A DNA stretch of 64,000 bases from Zunongwangia endophytica (GCF_030409505.1 NZ_JAUFPZ010000002.1:3603501-3667500); one strand, 5' to 3'. Counted from the stretch's first letter, positions 18,123 through 27,525 are shown. Made by a program: numbers and translations. Notes: generated from the letters alone by a model not told the origin.

Positions 18123-19989
18123 TGATTAGGAAAGGTTCTCCGCTATAGGGTTTTTCATACTCATCTTCTAAACTATTCTTAGGATCCATAATAAACTTTT
18201 CTAAATCTGTTCTTGTTATGGTTCCTTTTAAATATTTTTCAATCATCAAACTGGCAATTTTACCGCCATATCTACCACCCCAATAACCATTCTCTACAAA
18301 AACAGCGATGGCAATTTTAGGATTGTCTACCGGCGCAAAAGCTACAAATATAGAATGATCTGTAAGCTGCATTCTTTTACCATTAACTCTCACAAAATTT
18401 TCAGCAGTGCCAGTTTTACCGGCAATTTCGATACCGTCAATCTGTAAAGCACTAGCAGTACCGTTTTTATAAACCTGGTGCATTCCTTCAACCACTGGTT
18501 CAAAATTTTCAGGGTCGATAGTGGTATGATGTTTTTTAGTAAAATTCTCGTCAGTAATTCCTTTACCATCAATTTCTTTAATGATATGCGGAGTATAATA
18601 CCAGCCTCGATTAGCAATGGTCGCCGTCATGTTTGCCAATTGTATAGGCGTTAACAAAACTTCTCCTTGGCCAATCGCATTAGATAGCGTAGCGGTAGCA
18701 AACCATTTGTAAGTAGGATAATCGTATATTTTATTGTAATATTCTGAAGTCGGTATTTTTCCGGGTCTTCCGGTGCTTAGATCATTACCCATATAATCAC
18801 CAAGCCCAAAACTTGCGACATGCTTATGCCAGGCATCCATGCCTTCTTGCGGAGTTGGGTACTTTTCTATGATTTTACGATAAACCTGGGCAAAATAAGA
18901 GTTGCAGGATTGTGCAATTCCTTGTGTCATGGCTAACGGGCTGGAATGGGAGTGACATCCCATTTTTCTACCTCGACCATAAGTATATCCATGATGACAC
19001 GAAAATGTATCATCGGTATCTACAACGCCTTCCTGAAGTCCGATTAAAGCATTCATTGTTTTAAATGGAGAACCGGGAGGATATTGCGCAAGTATACTGC
19101 GATCGTAAAGTGGTCTTGCTGTAGAATCTAACCACATTTTACTGAAATTTGGAGACCTTTTTCGTCCAACTAAATCTGAAGGATCATAAGTAGGTGCCGT
19201 AATCATCGATAAAATTTCTCCAGAAGCAGGCTCTATAGCAATTATTCCACCGCGCTTATTGGTCATTAGATATTCACCATAAGCCTGCAAGTCGGAATCT
19301 ACCGAAATTTTTATATCCTTTCCTCTTTCTGGTAACGTATCGTAAATTCCATCCTTATAAGGTCCAATATCACGATTCAGCTTATCTTTCTGAATATATT
19401 TTACACCTTTAACGCCTCTAAGTGTATCCTCATAAACGCTTTCTACACCTTTACGACCAATAAGATCACCACTGGTGTAATACGGATTGTTTTTTATAGT
19501 ATTTGGGCTTACTTCAGCAATAAAACCCAGCACATTGGCGCTGTGATCTACATGATAATCCCTTAAAGATCGCTTCTGAATATAAAACCCTTCATAATTA
19601 CGCATTTTCTCCTGTAAAAATGCATACTCGCTTTTTGTAAGTTGAGGTACTATAACTGAAGGTAAAAACGGAGAATATATCTTAGCCTTATCTAGTCTTC
19701 TTTCTAGTTCTTTTCTTTCCAAACTTACAATATTGCAAAGTTCGGTAGTATCAAATGGTTTTAGGTTTCTCGGGATCACCATTACATCGTAGGAAGGCTG
19801 ATTGGAAACCATCAATTCGCCATTGCGATCGTAGATATAACCACGTTGAGGATAATCGTAAACTACTTTTACAGCATTATTATTAGAGCGAACCGCAAAA
19901 CTGTCGTCTACTACCTGAAGGTAAAATAATCTTCCTAAAAAGATCATTCCCGTGGTAAGTATAATAATATATAAAAGAATTCTTCTCAT
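18094..19989 (-). CDS. mrdA: Penicillin-binding protein 2 (elongasome transpeptidase)
   Basis: A 631-residue class B PBP with one N-terminal membrane helix (ILLYIIILTTGMIFLGRLFY), a dimerisation domain, and a transpeptidase domain. The acylation motif is YPPGSPFKTM, where the family usually has SxxK; here the serine is followed by PFK. The second motif is SCN in AQSCNSYFA and the third is KTGTAEN. It cross-links peptidoglycan in the periplasm with RodA. It overlaps mreD by four bases and rodA by 29, making the five shape genes one tight transcription unit. Confidence 0.94.
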   Translation of the reverse strand: MRRILLYIIILTTGMIFLGRLFYLQVVDDSFAVRSNNNAVKVVYDYPQRGYIYDRNGELMVSNQPSYDVMVIPRNLKPFDTTELCNIVSLERKELERRLDKAKIYSPFLPSVIVPQLTKSEYAFLQEKMRNYEGFYIQKRSLRDYHVDHSANVLGFIAEVSPNTIKNNPYYTSGDLIGRKGVESVYEDTLRGVKGVKYIQKDKLNRDIGPYKDGIYDTLPERGKDIKISVDSDLQAYGEYLMTNKRGGIIAIEPASGEILSMITAPTYDPSDLVGRKRSPNFSKMWLDSTARPLYDRSILAQYPPGSPFKTMNALIGLQEGVVDTDDTFSCHHGYTYGRGRKMGCHSHSSPLAMTQGIAQSCNSYFAQVYRKIIEKYPTPQEGMDAWHKHVASFGLGDYMGNDLSTGRPGKIPTSEYYNKIYDYPTYKWFATATLSNAIGQGEVLLTPIQLANMTATIANRGWYYTPHIIKEIDGKGITDENFTKKHHTTIDPENFEPVVEGMHQVYKNGTASALQIDGIEIAGKTGTAENFVRVNGKRMQLTDHSIFVAFAPVDNPKIAIAVFVENGYWGGRYGGKIASLMIEKYLKGTITRTDLEKFIMDPKNSLEDEYEKPYSGEPFLINDGKKNGWL

Positions 19990-20498
19990 CGATATTTTTT
20001 GCTGAAAAGTGCGATACTAAGTAAAATAACAAGCACAGTAAATATACTTGAAAATAACGTCTTATTAAGTATAAGTATTATATGACTAAAACTAAACATT
20101 TCCAGAGAAAATAATACTAAGTGATGAATTACGACCATAAGTACCACATAACTTATTCTAGCTCCTAGTGGAGTAGAAGAAAGACGTAAGGTTTGATGAT
20201 CATAACTTATACCAAAAGAAAATCGAAGTAAATTAGGTCTTAAAAAAGCGGCAACTAAACATGCAGCGGCATGTATTCCTCCGCTATCTTCAAAAATATC
20301 TACCGATAATCCTAATAAAAAAGCCAAGAATAAAAACAAGCTTTGATTGGAATTAAATGGATAGAGTAACAGGAACAAAATATAAAGATAGGGATTTACA
20401 TATCCCATGAAATTTATATTGTTTAGTACAAGAACCTGTAATAACACAAGACCTATAAAACGTAAAATATTTGAAATTAAATTGCTATTCATCGTCAT
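19986..20498 (-). CDS. mreD: Rod shape-determining protein MreD
   Basis: A 170-residue membrane protein with about five hydrophobic helices, matching the small integral MreD proteins that complete the MreBCD complex. Sequence conservation in this family is weak; the call rests on size, topology, the GLSVDIFEDSGGIHA segment near the middle, and its place between mreC (14-base overlap) and mrdA (4-base overlap). Confidence 0.9.
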   Translation of the reverse strand: MTMNSNLISNILRFIGLVLLQVLVLNNINFMGYVNPYLYILFLLLYPFNSNQSLFLFLAFLLGLSVDIFEDSGGIHAAACLVAAFLRPNLLRFSFGISYDHQTLRLSSTPLGARISYVVLMVVIHHLVLFSLEMFSFSHIILILNKTLFSSIFTVLVILLSIALFSKKYR

Positions 20499-21306
20499 CC
20501 ACTTCTAAAGAAAGAATTTCTTCTTTGTTCTTGTTTTCAATTACGTAGACATATCCGATATTGGTCATGTCGTTGAATAGCTTAACATTTATAGTATAAT
20601 AGCTTTCGGTATGATCCAATTTAAAATCCTCGATTGTTCCAACCAAAAGGCCTTTAGGAAAAATTAAACTTTTACCACCGGTGATAATAGTATCTCCTTT
20701 AGATACCGGCGCTTGTTTTGGCACATCGGTAAGCTGCATAAGATTAGGATTTTTACCATCCCAAACTAAACTTCCAAAATGGTTAGACTTTTTTAATTGC
20801 GCATTGATTTTAGATTGCGAATTCAAAATAGAAATAGCACGAGAATAGCTGGTATTGGTTCGATCTATAATACCAATAATACCTTTACTGGTAACCACAC
20901 CATTTTCTGGAGCGATGCTGTCGTCTTCACCTTTATTAAGCGTAATATAATTGTCTCTTTTTGAAAAATTATTGTTAATAACATCGGCACTTCTAAATAT
21001 ATAATCTGAAATGTACGTAGTATCTGTATAATTCGGGATTGTATCTTTTCCGCTTAATTGTCTTATGACATTACGAAGATTTTTATTTTCTTCTACCAAA
21101 CGCTGGTTGTATTTTTCCAGATAAAAGTAATCCTGAATGTTATTATTCCAAGAATAAATTCCGCCAGTAACAGAATTGGCGGAACTTATAAATTTACTTT
21201 TATGAAACGAATGGGTTTGTATCGTTAAGAAAACAGAAAACGCAAGCAAGACCAAGAACAAAATGTTATTCTTGTTCCGAATCAGAAAATTGAATATCTG
21301 CTGCAT
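20485..21306 (-). CDS. mreC: Rod shape-determining protein MreC
   Basis: A 273-residue bitopic protein: a single helix at residues 13-28, a coiled-coil segment around YNQRLVEENKNLRNVIRQ, then a beta-rich periplasmic domain containing GVVTSKGIIGII and TGGKSLIFPKGLLVG, which are typical of MreC. It links cytoplasmic MreB to PBP2 and RodA. It starts 15 bases after mreB on the same strand. Confidence 0.93.
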   Translation of the reverse strand: MQQIFNFLIRNKNNILFLVLLAFSVFLTIQTHSFHKSKFISSANSVTGGIYSWNNNIQDYFYLEKYNQRLVEENKNLRNVIRQLSGKDTIPNYTDTTYISDYIFRSADVINNNFSKRDNYITLNKGEDDSIAPENGVVTSKGIIGIIDRTNTSYSRAISILNSQSKINAQLKKSNHFGSLVWDGKNPNLMQLTDVPKQAPVSKGDTIITGGKSLIFPKGLLVGTIEDFKLDHTESYYTINVKLFNDMTNIGYVYVIENKNKEEILSLEVDDDE

Positions 21307-21321
21307 AAGCTATTGCTTCTC

Positions 21322-22350
21322 CTACTTTATCAATATGCCTTTATATCTATTAAGTGTTTTTAAAGTAATACCGGTTCCTCTAACAACAGCTCTTAATGGA
21401 TCTTCTGCAATATAAACCGGTAAGTCGGTTTTGGTAGATAAACGTTTATCTAAACCTCTAAGCATCGATCCACCGCCGGCAAGATAGATACCAGTATTAT
21501 AAATATCTGCAGCAAGTTCTGGAGGTGTTTGTGATAAGGTTTCCATTACAGCATCTTCGATACGAAGAATAGATTTGTCTAAAGCTTTAGCAATTTCTCT
21601 ATAAGAAATGTTTACCTGTTTTGGTTTACCTGTAAGTAAATCACGACCCTGTACACTCATTTCATCTGGTGGAACTTCCAAATCTTCAGTAGCAGCACCA
21701 ATCTGAATTTTAATTTTTTCCGCAGTACGTTCACCAACATATAGGTTGTGTTGCGTACGCATGTAATACACAATATCATTAGTGAAAACATCACCAGCAA
21801 TTTTAATAGACTTATCACAAACAATTCCGCCAAGCGCAATCACAGCGATTTCTGTAGTACCACCACCTATATCTACAATCATGTTCCCTTTTGGCTGCAT
21901 GATGTCTACACCAATACCAATAGCCGCAGCCATAGGTTCATGAATAAGGTAAACTTCTTTACCGTTTACACGCTCGGCACTTTCTTTTACCGCACGCATC
22001 TCTACTTCTGTAATACCAGATGGGATACAGATCACCATTCTTAAAGCTGGCGTAAACATTTTACGCTTAAGTGCCGGGATTTCTTTAATAAACATGGTGA
22101 GCATTTTCTCACTAGCATCAAAATCGGCAATTACACCATCTTTTAATGGGCGTATCGTTTTGATATTCTCATGTGTTTTTCCCTGCATCATCGCCGCTTC
22201 TTTCCCCACAGCCGTAATCTTTCCAGATGTACGGTCTCTGGCTACAATCGAAGGACTATCTACCACCACCTTATCATTGTGAATGATAAGGGTGTTGGCA
22301 GTTCCTAAATCTATCGCTATTTCTTCAATGAGAAAATCAAAAAATCCCAT
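21322..22350 (-). CDS. mreB: Rod shape-determining actin-like protein MreB
   Basis: A 342-residue actin homologue that forms filaments under the inner membrane and steers wall synthesis. The phosphate 1 motif IDLGTANTLI is at residues 13-22, the phosphate 2 motif DIGGGTTEIAVI lies near residue 165, and the adenosine motif GIYLAGGGSMLRGL near residue 290. Length and motif order are normal. It heads the shape genes. purH lies 33 bases upstream on the same strand, so a common transcript from the purH promoter is possible. Confidence 0.96.
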   Translation of the reverse strand: MGFFDFLIEEIAIDLGTANTLIIHNDKVVVDSPSIVARDRTSGKITAVGKEAAMMQGKTHENIKTIRPLKDGVIADFDASEKMLTMFIKEIPALKRKMFTPALRMVICIPSGITEVEMRAVKESAERVNGKEVYLIHEPMAAAIGIGVDIMQPKGNMIVDIGGGTTEIAVIALGGIVCDKSIKIAGDVFTNDIVYYMRTQHNLYVGERTAEKIKIQIGAATEDLEVPPDEMSVQGRDLLTGKPKQVNISYREIAKALDKSILRIEDAVMETLSQTPPELAADIYNTGIYLAGGGSMLRGLDKRLSTKTDLPVYIAEDPLRAVVRGTGITLKTLNRYKGILIK

Positions 22351-22383
22351 ATGTTATTTTATGTATTGGTAAAATGTATTCTA

Positions 22384-23916
22384 TTAATGTTTAAAATGGC
22401 GGGTCCCTGTCATCACCATTGCAATATCATTATCATTACAATAATCGATACTTAACTGATCTTTGATAGAACCACCTGGCTGAATTACTGCTGAAATTCC
22501 TGAATTTCCTGCAATTTCTACACAATCAGGAAATGGGAAAAAAGCATCACTCGCCATTACCGCTCCTTTAAGATCAAATTTGAAAGAACCTGCTTTCTCG
22601 ATGCTTTGTCTTAATGCATCTACACGAGACGTTTGCCCGGTTCCGCTTGCACAAAGCTGTTTATTTTTAGCTAGAACAATAGTATTGGATTTTGTATGCT
22701 TACAAATTTTTGAAGCAAATAAAAGATCCTCAATTTCCTGTTCTGTTGGCTTATTAGTTGTCGCGTAAGATAAATCGTCTAAAACATCGGTTTTATTGTC
22801 TTTATCCTGAACTAAAACTCCATTTAAACAAGTACGAACTTGATTTTTTGGAAGTTCAGTTTCCTTTTGTATTAAAATAATTCTGTTTTTCTTTCCTTTT
22901 AAAGTTGCTAAAGCTTCTTCAGAAAAAGATGGTGCAATTACCACTTCGCAAAATAAAGAGTGAATTTCTTCCGCAGTAGCGTTGTCAATTTCTGTATTTG
23001 CAATTAGAATTCCGCCGAAAGCTGAAACAGGATCACCTGCCAAAGCATCTACATACGCTTGTTTTATGGTCTCGCGTTGTGCAAGTCCGCAGGCATTATT
23101 ATGTTTTAAAATGGCAAATGTTGGTGCTTCACCTTTAAACTCGTTCATTAAAACTACTGCAGCATCAACATCTAAAAGGTTGTTGTAAGATAATTCTTTT
23201 CCGTGGAGTTTATCGAACATGGCGTCGAAATCTCCAAAAAATGTTCCTTTTTGATGTGGATTCTCTCCATAGCGTAAAGATTTCCCTTCCTGAACGCTCT
23301 GTTTGAAAGCAGGAATTTCTTCTGAAGTATTGAAGTAGTTGAAGATAGCCGTGTCGTAATGAGAGGAAATATTAAAAGATTTAGCCGCGAAATTTTTACG
23401 TTGCGCTAGGCTTGTCTCTCCATTTCCTTCATTCAAAATGTCCAAAAATTCAGCATAATCGTTTACAGAAGAAACACAAAGTACATCTTTAAAGTTCTTT
23501 GCAGCTGCACGAATAAGAGAAATCCCGCCGATGTCGATTTTCTCGATGATATCTTCTTCAGAAGCTCCAGAATCTACTGTTTTTTCAAAAGGATAAAGAT
23601 CCACAATTACAATATCAATTTGTGGAATTTCGTATTGAGCAATTTCTTTAACATCACTTTCGTTATCCTGGCGATTTAAAATTCCACCAAAAACTTTAGG
23701 ATGTAAAGTTTTAACACGTCCACCTAAAATTGAAGGATAAGAAGTTACATCCTCTACAGGAACAACTTCTACGCCTAGATCTTTAATGAATTTTTCTGTT
23801 CCGCCGGTAGAATAGATCGTGATTCCCAGTTCGTTAAGCTTTTCAACGATGGGAGCCAAACCATCTTTATTAAATACTGATATTAATGCAGATTTGGCTT
23901 GTTTCAAATTGCTCAT
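22384..23916 (-). CDS. purH: Bifunctional AICAR transformylase / IMP cyclohydrolase
   Basis: A 510-residue enzyme for the last two steps of IMP synthesis. The N-terminal MGS-like cyclohydrolase domain (about residues 1-195) shows ALISVFNKDGL, YSTGGT and GGRVKTLHPKVFGGIL. The transformylase domain follows, with LRYGENPHQKG and the catalytic KH pair in KHNNACGLA, where most relatives have a proline before the alanine or cysteine. It ends in GTRHFKH, as is usual. It lies immediately upstream of mreB on the same strand. Confidence 0.96.
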   Translation of the reverse strand: MSNLKQAKSALISVFNKDGLAPIVEKLNELGITIYSTGGTEKFIKDLGVEVVPVEDVTSYPSILGGRVKTLHPKVFGGILNRQDNESDVKEIAQYEIPQIDIVIVDLYPFEKTVDSGASEEDIIEKIDIGGISLIRAAAKNFKDVLCVSSVNDYAEFLDILNEGNGETSLAQRKNFAAKSFNISSHYDTAIFNYFNTSEEIPAFKQSVQEGKSLRYGENPHQKGTFFGDFDAMFDKLHGKELSYNNLLDVDAAVVLMNEFKGEAPTFAILKHNNACGLAQRETIKQAYVDALAGDPVSAFGGILIANTEIDNATAEEIHSLFCEVVIAPSFSEEALATLKGKKNRIILIQKETELPKNQVRTCLNGVLVQDKDNKTDVLDDLSYATTNKPTEQEIEDLLFASKICKHTKSNTIVLAKNKQLCASGTGQTSRVDALRQSIEKAGSFKFDLKGAVMASDAFFPFPDCVEIAGNSGISAVIQPGGSIKDQLSIDYCNDNDIAMVMTGTRHFKH

Positions 23917-23938
23917 TTTGTTGTGTTTGTTAAAGTGG

Positions 23939-23946
23939 CAAAAGTA
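23939..23946 (-). promoter_or_regulatory. Candidate -7 element for purH
   Basis: The minus strand reads TACTTTTG, matching TAnnTTTG exactly, 22 bases before the purH start. The base pattern 19 further upstream (TTTA) is only a weak -33 match. Confidence 0.4.
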
Positions 23947-24062
23947 AGTATTTAAGGCAAAAATTTAAAGGTGTTTTTGCTTATTTCTAAATAAATTTTG
24001 TAACGAATATTTAAGCTGTGCGTCATATAAACAATTCAGTCTAAAAAAGCAGCCGTTTTATT

Positions 24063-25316
24063 ATGCTTATATTTCTAAGAGTGCTTGGTGAGAGCTTTAA
24101 TTTTGCGATTAACGCCCTTAAAAATAACCTTTTGCGTACTTTTCTTTCGCTACTTGGCGTTGCGATAGGTATTTTTTCCATTATTGGAGTGCTTGCGGCT
24201 GTAGATTCTTTAAAGAATGAAATTTCAGGATCTTTAAATAGTCTGGATAACAGTACAACCATTGTTATGCGATTTAATTTTGGTCCTTCTGATATTCCCA
24301 GATGGAAGCGACAACAATTTCCAGATGTTACTTATGAAGAATATCAATTTCTGAAACGAAATGTGCCAGATGCCAAGGCGGTTACTTTTACTCAAAATGT
24401 TCCTGCTGAAACTATAAAATATCAAGAAGCAAGTAGTCTTGGCGTTGACATTGTAGCAGCTGGAAGTGAGGTTTACGATATCGAAGCAATTAATATTGCA
24501 GAAGGTCGTTTTTTTAACGAATCTGAGGCTGCCAGTGGATCACCTGTGATCGTAATGGGAAGTGAAATTGCTGAAAATCTATTTGGAAGTATAGATCCTA
24601 TAGGGAAACAAGTACGAATGTATGGTAGAAAATTTACGGTAATCGGCTTGCTCAAAAAAGAAGGTGCCTCAATGTTTGGCAGCAGCAAAGACAGCCAGGT
24701 TTATGTGCCTGTAAATGTTACTCGAAGAATTTATGGGGAAAATAACAGAAACATTTTTCCGCAAATATTACTAAAACCTGAATATGATGTCGATAATGCC
24801 GAATTCCTTGCAGTATTAGAGCAGCGCCTAAGAACTTTCCGCGGAATAAAACCCGGTGAGGTAAGTACCTTTTTTGTTAATCAATTAGAAGGATTTACAG
24901 ATATGATCGATAATATTACGGGAACTTTAAATATGATCGGACTCGTAATTAGCGGATTCTCTTTACTGGTAGGTGGCTTTGGGATTGCAAACATCATGTT
25001 TGTAAGTGTTAAAGAGCGCACCAATCTTATAGGAATACAAAAATCCCTTGGGGCTAAAAATAAATTTATACTTTTTCAATTCCTTTTTGAGGCTATTATT
25101 TTAGCCATAATTGGTGGTGCCGCCGGACTATTTTTCGTCTGGATTACAACGATTATTGCCTCTAATTTTACCGGCGATTTTGAATTTATTCTTTCCTTCG
25201 GAAATATAATTTTGGGAACTACCGTTTCAGCGATAATTGGTTTAGTCTCTGGGATAATTCCTGCAATTTCAGCATCGCGTTTAGATCCTGTTGAAGCAAT
25301 TAGAACAGGAATGTAG
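24063..25316 (+). CDS. MacB/FtsX-type ABC transporter permease
   Basis: A 417-residue permease with an N-terminal helix (LLRTFLSLLGVAIGIFSIIG), a large MacB_PCD periplasmic domain (about residues 45-270), and a C-terminal FtsX domain with three helices. FtsX marks are GFGIANIMFVSVKERTNLIG followed by QKSLGAKN and the final ASRLDPVEAIRTGM. Members couple ATP hydrolysis in the cytoplasm to moving lipoproteins, peptides or drugs in the envelope. No ATP-binding subunit or adaptor lies next to it here, so its partner is encoded elsewhere. Confidence 0.9.
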   Translation: MLIFLRVLGESFNFAINALKNNLLRTFLSLLGVAIGIFSIIGVLAAVDSLKNEISGSLNSLDNSTTIVMRFNFGPSDIPRWKRQQFPDVTYEEYQFLKRNVPDAKAVTFTQNVPAETIKYQEASSLGVDIVAAGSEVYDIEAINIAEGRFFNESEAASGSPVIVMGSEIAENLFGSIDPIGKQVRMYGRKFTVIGLLKKEGASMFGSSKDSQVYVPVNVTRRIYGENNRNIFPQILLKPEYDVDNAEFLAVLEQRLRTFRGIKPGEVSTFFVNQLEGFTDMIDNITGTLNMIGLVISGFSLLVGGFGIANIMFVSVKERTNLIGIQKSLGAKNKFILFQFLFEAIILAIIGGAAGLFFVWITTIIASNFTGDFEFILSFGNIILGTTVSAIIGLVSGIIPAISASRLDPVEAIRTGM

Positions 25317-25402
25317 ATTTTAGTTAGACCGCAACGCTTTTAGAATTTAGAATTTAGATTTGAGATAAGAGAGCAAGTATTGCTCGTAAGCAAAAAATAA
25401 AA

Positions 25403-25442
25403 AAACCTCACGATCCTGATAACCATCGGGATTGTGAGGTTT
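25403..25442. terminator. Bidirectional terminator between convergent genes
   Basis: Arms of 14 bases (start AAACCTCACG, end TGTGAGGTTT) pair with one G-U step around a 12-base loop. It has A and T tracts on its two sides, so it can serve both the permease gene on the plus strand and the GAF gene on the minus strand. Confidence 0.8.
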
Positions 25443-25485
25443 TCTATTTTTTAGGACCAATCGCTTACTGCAACTGCAAACTGAA

Positions 25486-25968
25486 TTACTTCTCCAGTAT
25501 TTCAGCAACTTTTTCGTTTACAAATTCTAAGAACGATTCGTCTTCCTTAGAGAATGGATCTGGAGTATGAGAATCGATATCGATCTGTCCAATATTTTCT
25601 GCGTTTACAAAAAGTGGAACAACAATTTCAGCTTTTACATTGATACTACAAGCTATATAATTGTTTTGAGACTTTACATCTGGTACTACAAAGTTCTCAT
25701 TAGAAACGGCGACCTGCCCGCAAATTCCTCTTCCAAAAGGAATAATATCGTGATCGGTAGGCTCCCCGGCAAAAGATCGAAGTTTTAGTTCTTCCTTATC
25801 TCCATTCTTAAAATAAAAACCAACCCAATCGTAATAAGGAATGGTTTCCATCAATAATTCACAAACCTGCGTTAATCGATCATCAACAGATAATTCTTTA
25901 GTATTTAGAATTTCTTCAACCTGTGGTCTTAATTTATCAAAGGGCATAGGGTTCAATTTTTTTGGCAA
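25486..25968 (-). CDS. GAF-domain protein, free methionine-(R)-sulfoxide reductase-like
   Basis: A 160-residue single GAF domain of the fRMsr/YebR type, which reduces free methionine-(R)-sulfoxide in the cytoplasm. The segments PFGRGICGQVA, NYIACSINVKAEIVVP and IGQIDIDSHTPDPFS match the family. Of the three cysteines used by E. coli fRMsr, the GICG one (Cys83) and the IAC one (Cys107, the catalytic position) are present. The first is replaced by histidine (His73 by spacing from Cys83), so the thiol relay would differ from the model enzyme. A plain ligand-binding GAF role cannot be ruled out. Confidence 0.82.
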   Translation of the reverse strand: MPKKLNPMPFDKLRPQVEEILNTKELSVDDRLTQVCELLMETIPYYDWVGFYFKNGDKEELKLRSFAGEPTDHDIIPFGRGICGQVAVSNENFVVPDVKSQNNYIACSINVKAEIVVPLFVNAENIGQIDIDSHTPDPFSKEDESFLEFVNEKVAEILEK

Positions 25969-26030
25969 AAGTATTTAAAATCTCATTTCTGTTACAGCCT
26001 TTTGTCTAAATTTGTTGAAACTCATTACAG

Positions 26031-26585
26031 TTGCTTCAGCTTTTTAAAAAATACAGTGTTGTTATTCGGTTTATAGCCGTTTTTCTGGGAAGTTATTTTC
26101 TGCTTTCAGTGCTTTATAATTCTTATTTAATTTATTCCGAAGGGCAAACGCAATATTACCCAGATCTAATTACTAATTTGGTAAGTAAGCAAAGTGTAGC
26201 GTTGATGGAGTTTTTTGGATACACTGTAAGATTAGAACCGCATACAAAAGAACCTGCTATGAAAGTTTTTATAGGTGATAACTTTCTGGTTCGGGTGGTA
26301 GAAGGTTGTAATAGTATTAGTGTGATTATCCTTTTTATTTCTTTTATCCTTTCTTTTTTCGCCAAAATGCGAACGAGCATTTTTTATATTTTGGCGGGAA
26401 GTGTACTTATTTATACGATGAATTTAATTCGGATTGCATTACTAACTATCGGAATTTACGAATATCCTAATTACGCATCATTTTTACATGAAATCGTTTT
26501 TCCGTTGATTATTTACGGAACCGTTATTCTATTATGGATCTTTTGGGTAAGAGTGTACGCTAATTTAGAAAAGAATGAAGACTAG
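26031..26585 (+). CDS. xrtF: Exosortase family protein XrtF
   Basis: A 184-residue integral membrane cysteine transpeptidase of the exosortase/archaeosortase superfamily. The three residues expected at the active site are present in order at membrane borders: Cys93 in VEGCNSISV, Arg134 in NLIRIALL, and His153 in FLHEIVFP. There are about five hydrophobic helices. No ATG fits; a TTG at 26031 is the best start, since a stop lies five codons upstream. Its stop overlaps the next gene, the XrtF-associated protein, by 11 bases. Exosortases recognise C-terminal sorting signals and cut or transfer them in the envelope; I see no candidate substrate with such a tail in this window. Confidence 0.88.
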   Translation: MLQLFKKYSVVIRFIAVFLGSYFLLSVLYNSYLIYSEGQTQYYPDLITNLVSKQSVALMEFFGYTVRLEPHTKEPAMKVFIGDNFLVRVVEGCNSISVIILFISFILSFFAKMRTSIFYILAGSVLIYTMNLIRIALLTIGIYEYPNYASFLHEIVFPLIIYGTVILLWIFWVRVYANLEKNED

Positions 26586-27024
26586 ATATCGAATATTTTT
26601 CATCGGGATTTTAGTAGTAGTCCTAGCGGCTATTCGGTACTATGAATCTATTATTTTTTATGATCCACTAATTGATTTTTTTAAATATTCAGATTATCTA
26701 AGAGATAGACTTCCAGATTTCGATCATTCTTTGTTGATTTTGAATACTTTTTTTAGGTACACATTAAACAGCCTCATTTCTATAGCGATTTTAGCCATTG
26801 CATTTATAGATCGCAATATTGTAAAGTTTGCAACGGTATTATTTCTTTTGTTGTTGGTTTTAGCAGGAAGCGTATTTACGTATCTGGTATTTACTATTGA
26901 GAATGAACATTTTCTCGCTCTTTTTTATGTTCGACGTTTTCTAATCCATCCCATATTCATATTGGTGCTTTTACCGGCCTTTTATTATTATCGGATGAAT
27001 AATCACGCAAAGAAGTCCGTTTGA
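26575..27024 (+). CDS. Exosortase F system-associated protein
   Basis: A 149-residue membrane protein with about four hydrophobic helices and a conserved-looking luminal loop (YYESIIFYDPLIDFF) after the first. It begins within the end of xrtF (11-base overlap), matching the known habit of this family to travel with XrtF. The C-terminal segment FYVRRFLIHPIFILVLLPAFYYYR is rich in arginine and aromatic residues. The biochemical role is not known; co-translation with xrtF suggests a subunit or substrate-handling partner. Confidence 0.8.
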   Translation: MKTRYRIFFIGILVVVLAAIRYYESIIFYDPLIDFFKYSDYLRDRLPDFDHSLLILNTFFRYTLNSLISIAILAIAFIDRNIVKFATVLFLLLLVLAGSVFTYLVFTIENEHFLALFYVRRFLIHPIFILVLLPAFYYYRMNNHAKKSV

Positions 27025-27068
27025 AAGATTTTCCATAAAATTTGAAATTCTCTTTATCAAATTTCTAT

Positions 27069-27076
27069 TATTTTTG
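27069..27076 (+). promoter_or_regulatory. Candidate -7 element at the head of the metal island
   Basis: TATTTTTG matches TAnnTTTG exactly, 38 bases before the HYC_CC_PP gene. A TTTG lies upstream at 27041-27044 but with a 24-base spacer, longer than the usual 19 to 21, so the -33 is doubtful. Confidence 0.35.
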
Positions 27077-27114
27077 TACTAAATTTATAATCTGACGAAT
27101 AATCGTTAGCATTC

Positions 27115-27525
27115 ATGAAACAGGTTCTAGGTAACATATCTGCTTTAGTTTTAGCCGTTTTGGTGTTGTTTTCTACGTTGTCTTTTACGGTAGATCAGCA
27201 TTTCTGCGGAAAAAAGTTAGTAGATAGTTCGGTTTTCAAAAAAGCCAAAACCTGCGGAATGGAAATGGTTTCAACTTCTTCTGAAGCTTCCGTAAAAACA
27301 GAATCCTGCTGTACCAATAAAAAGCTAGAAGTAAAAGGCCAAGATGAGCTGAAGCATAGTTTCGATAATCTAGATTTTCAGCAGCAATTATTTATTACTG
27401 GTTTTGTCTATTTTTATTGGCAAATTTTTGAGATCTCAGAACCAGATTTTATTCCTTTTAAAGATTACTCCCCGCCAAAACTGGTCTGCAATATTCAGTT
27501 GCAAGATCAGGTTTTTCGTATTTGA
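27115..27525 (+). CDS. HYC_CC_PP family metal-island protein
   Basis: A 136-residue exported or membrane-tethered protein with a hydrophobic N-terminus (residues 8-25). It shows the three marks that name the family: HFCGKKL (His29, Cys31), a vicinal ESCCTNKK pair (Cys65-Cys66), and YSPPKL (Pro120-Pro121). Cys47 adds a further thiol. Such proteins are typically encoded beside RND metal pumps in Bacteroidota, and here it is directly followed by a CusA-like pump. Metal binding in the periplasm is likely but not shown. A 22-base near-perfect palindrome separates it from the pump gene. Confidence 0.8.
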   Translation: MKQVLGNISALVLAVLVLFSTLSFTVDQHFCGKKLVDSSVFKKAKTCGMEMVSTSSEASVKTESCCTNKKLEVKGQDELKHSFDNLDFQQQLFITGFVYFYWQIFEISEPDFIPFKDYSPPKLVCNIQLQDQVFRI

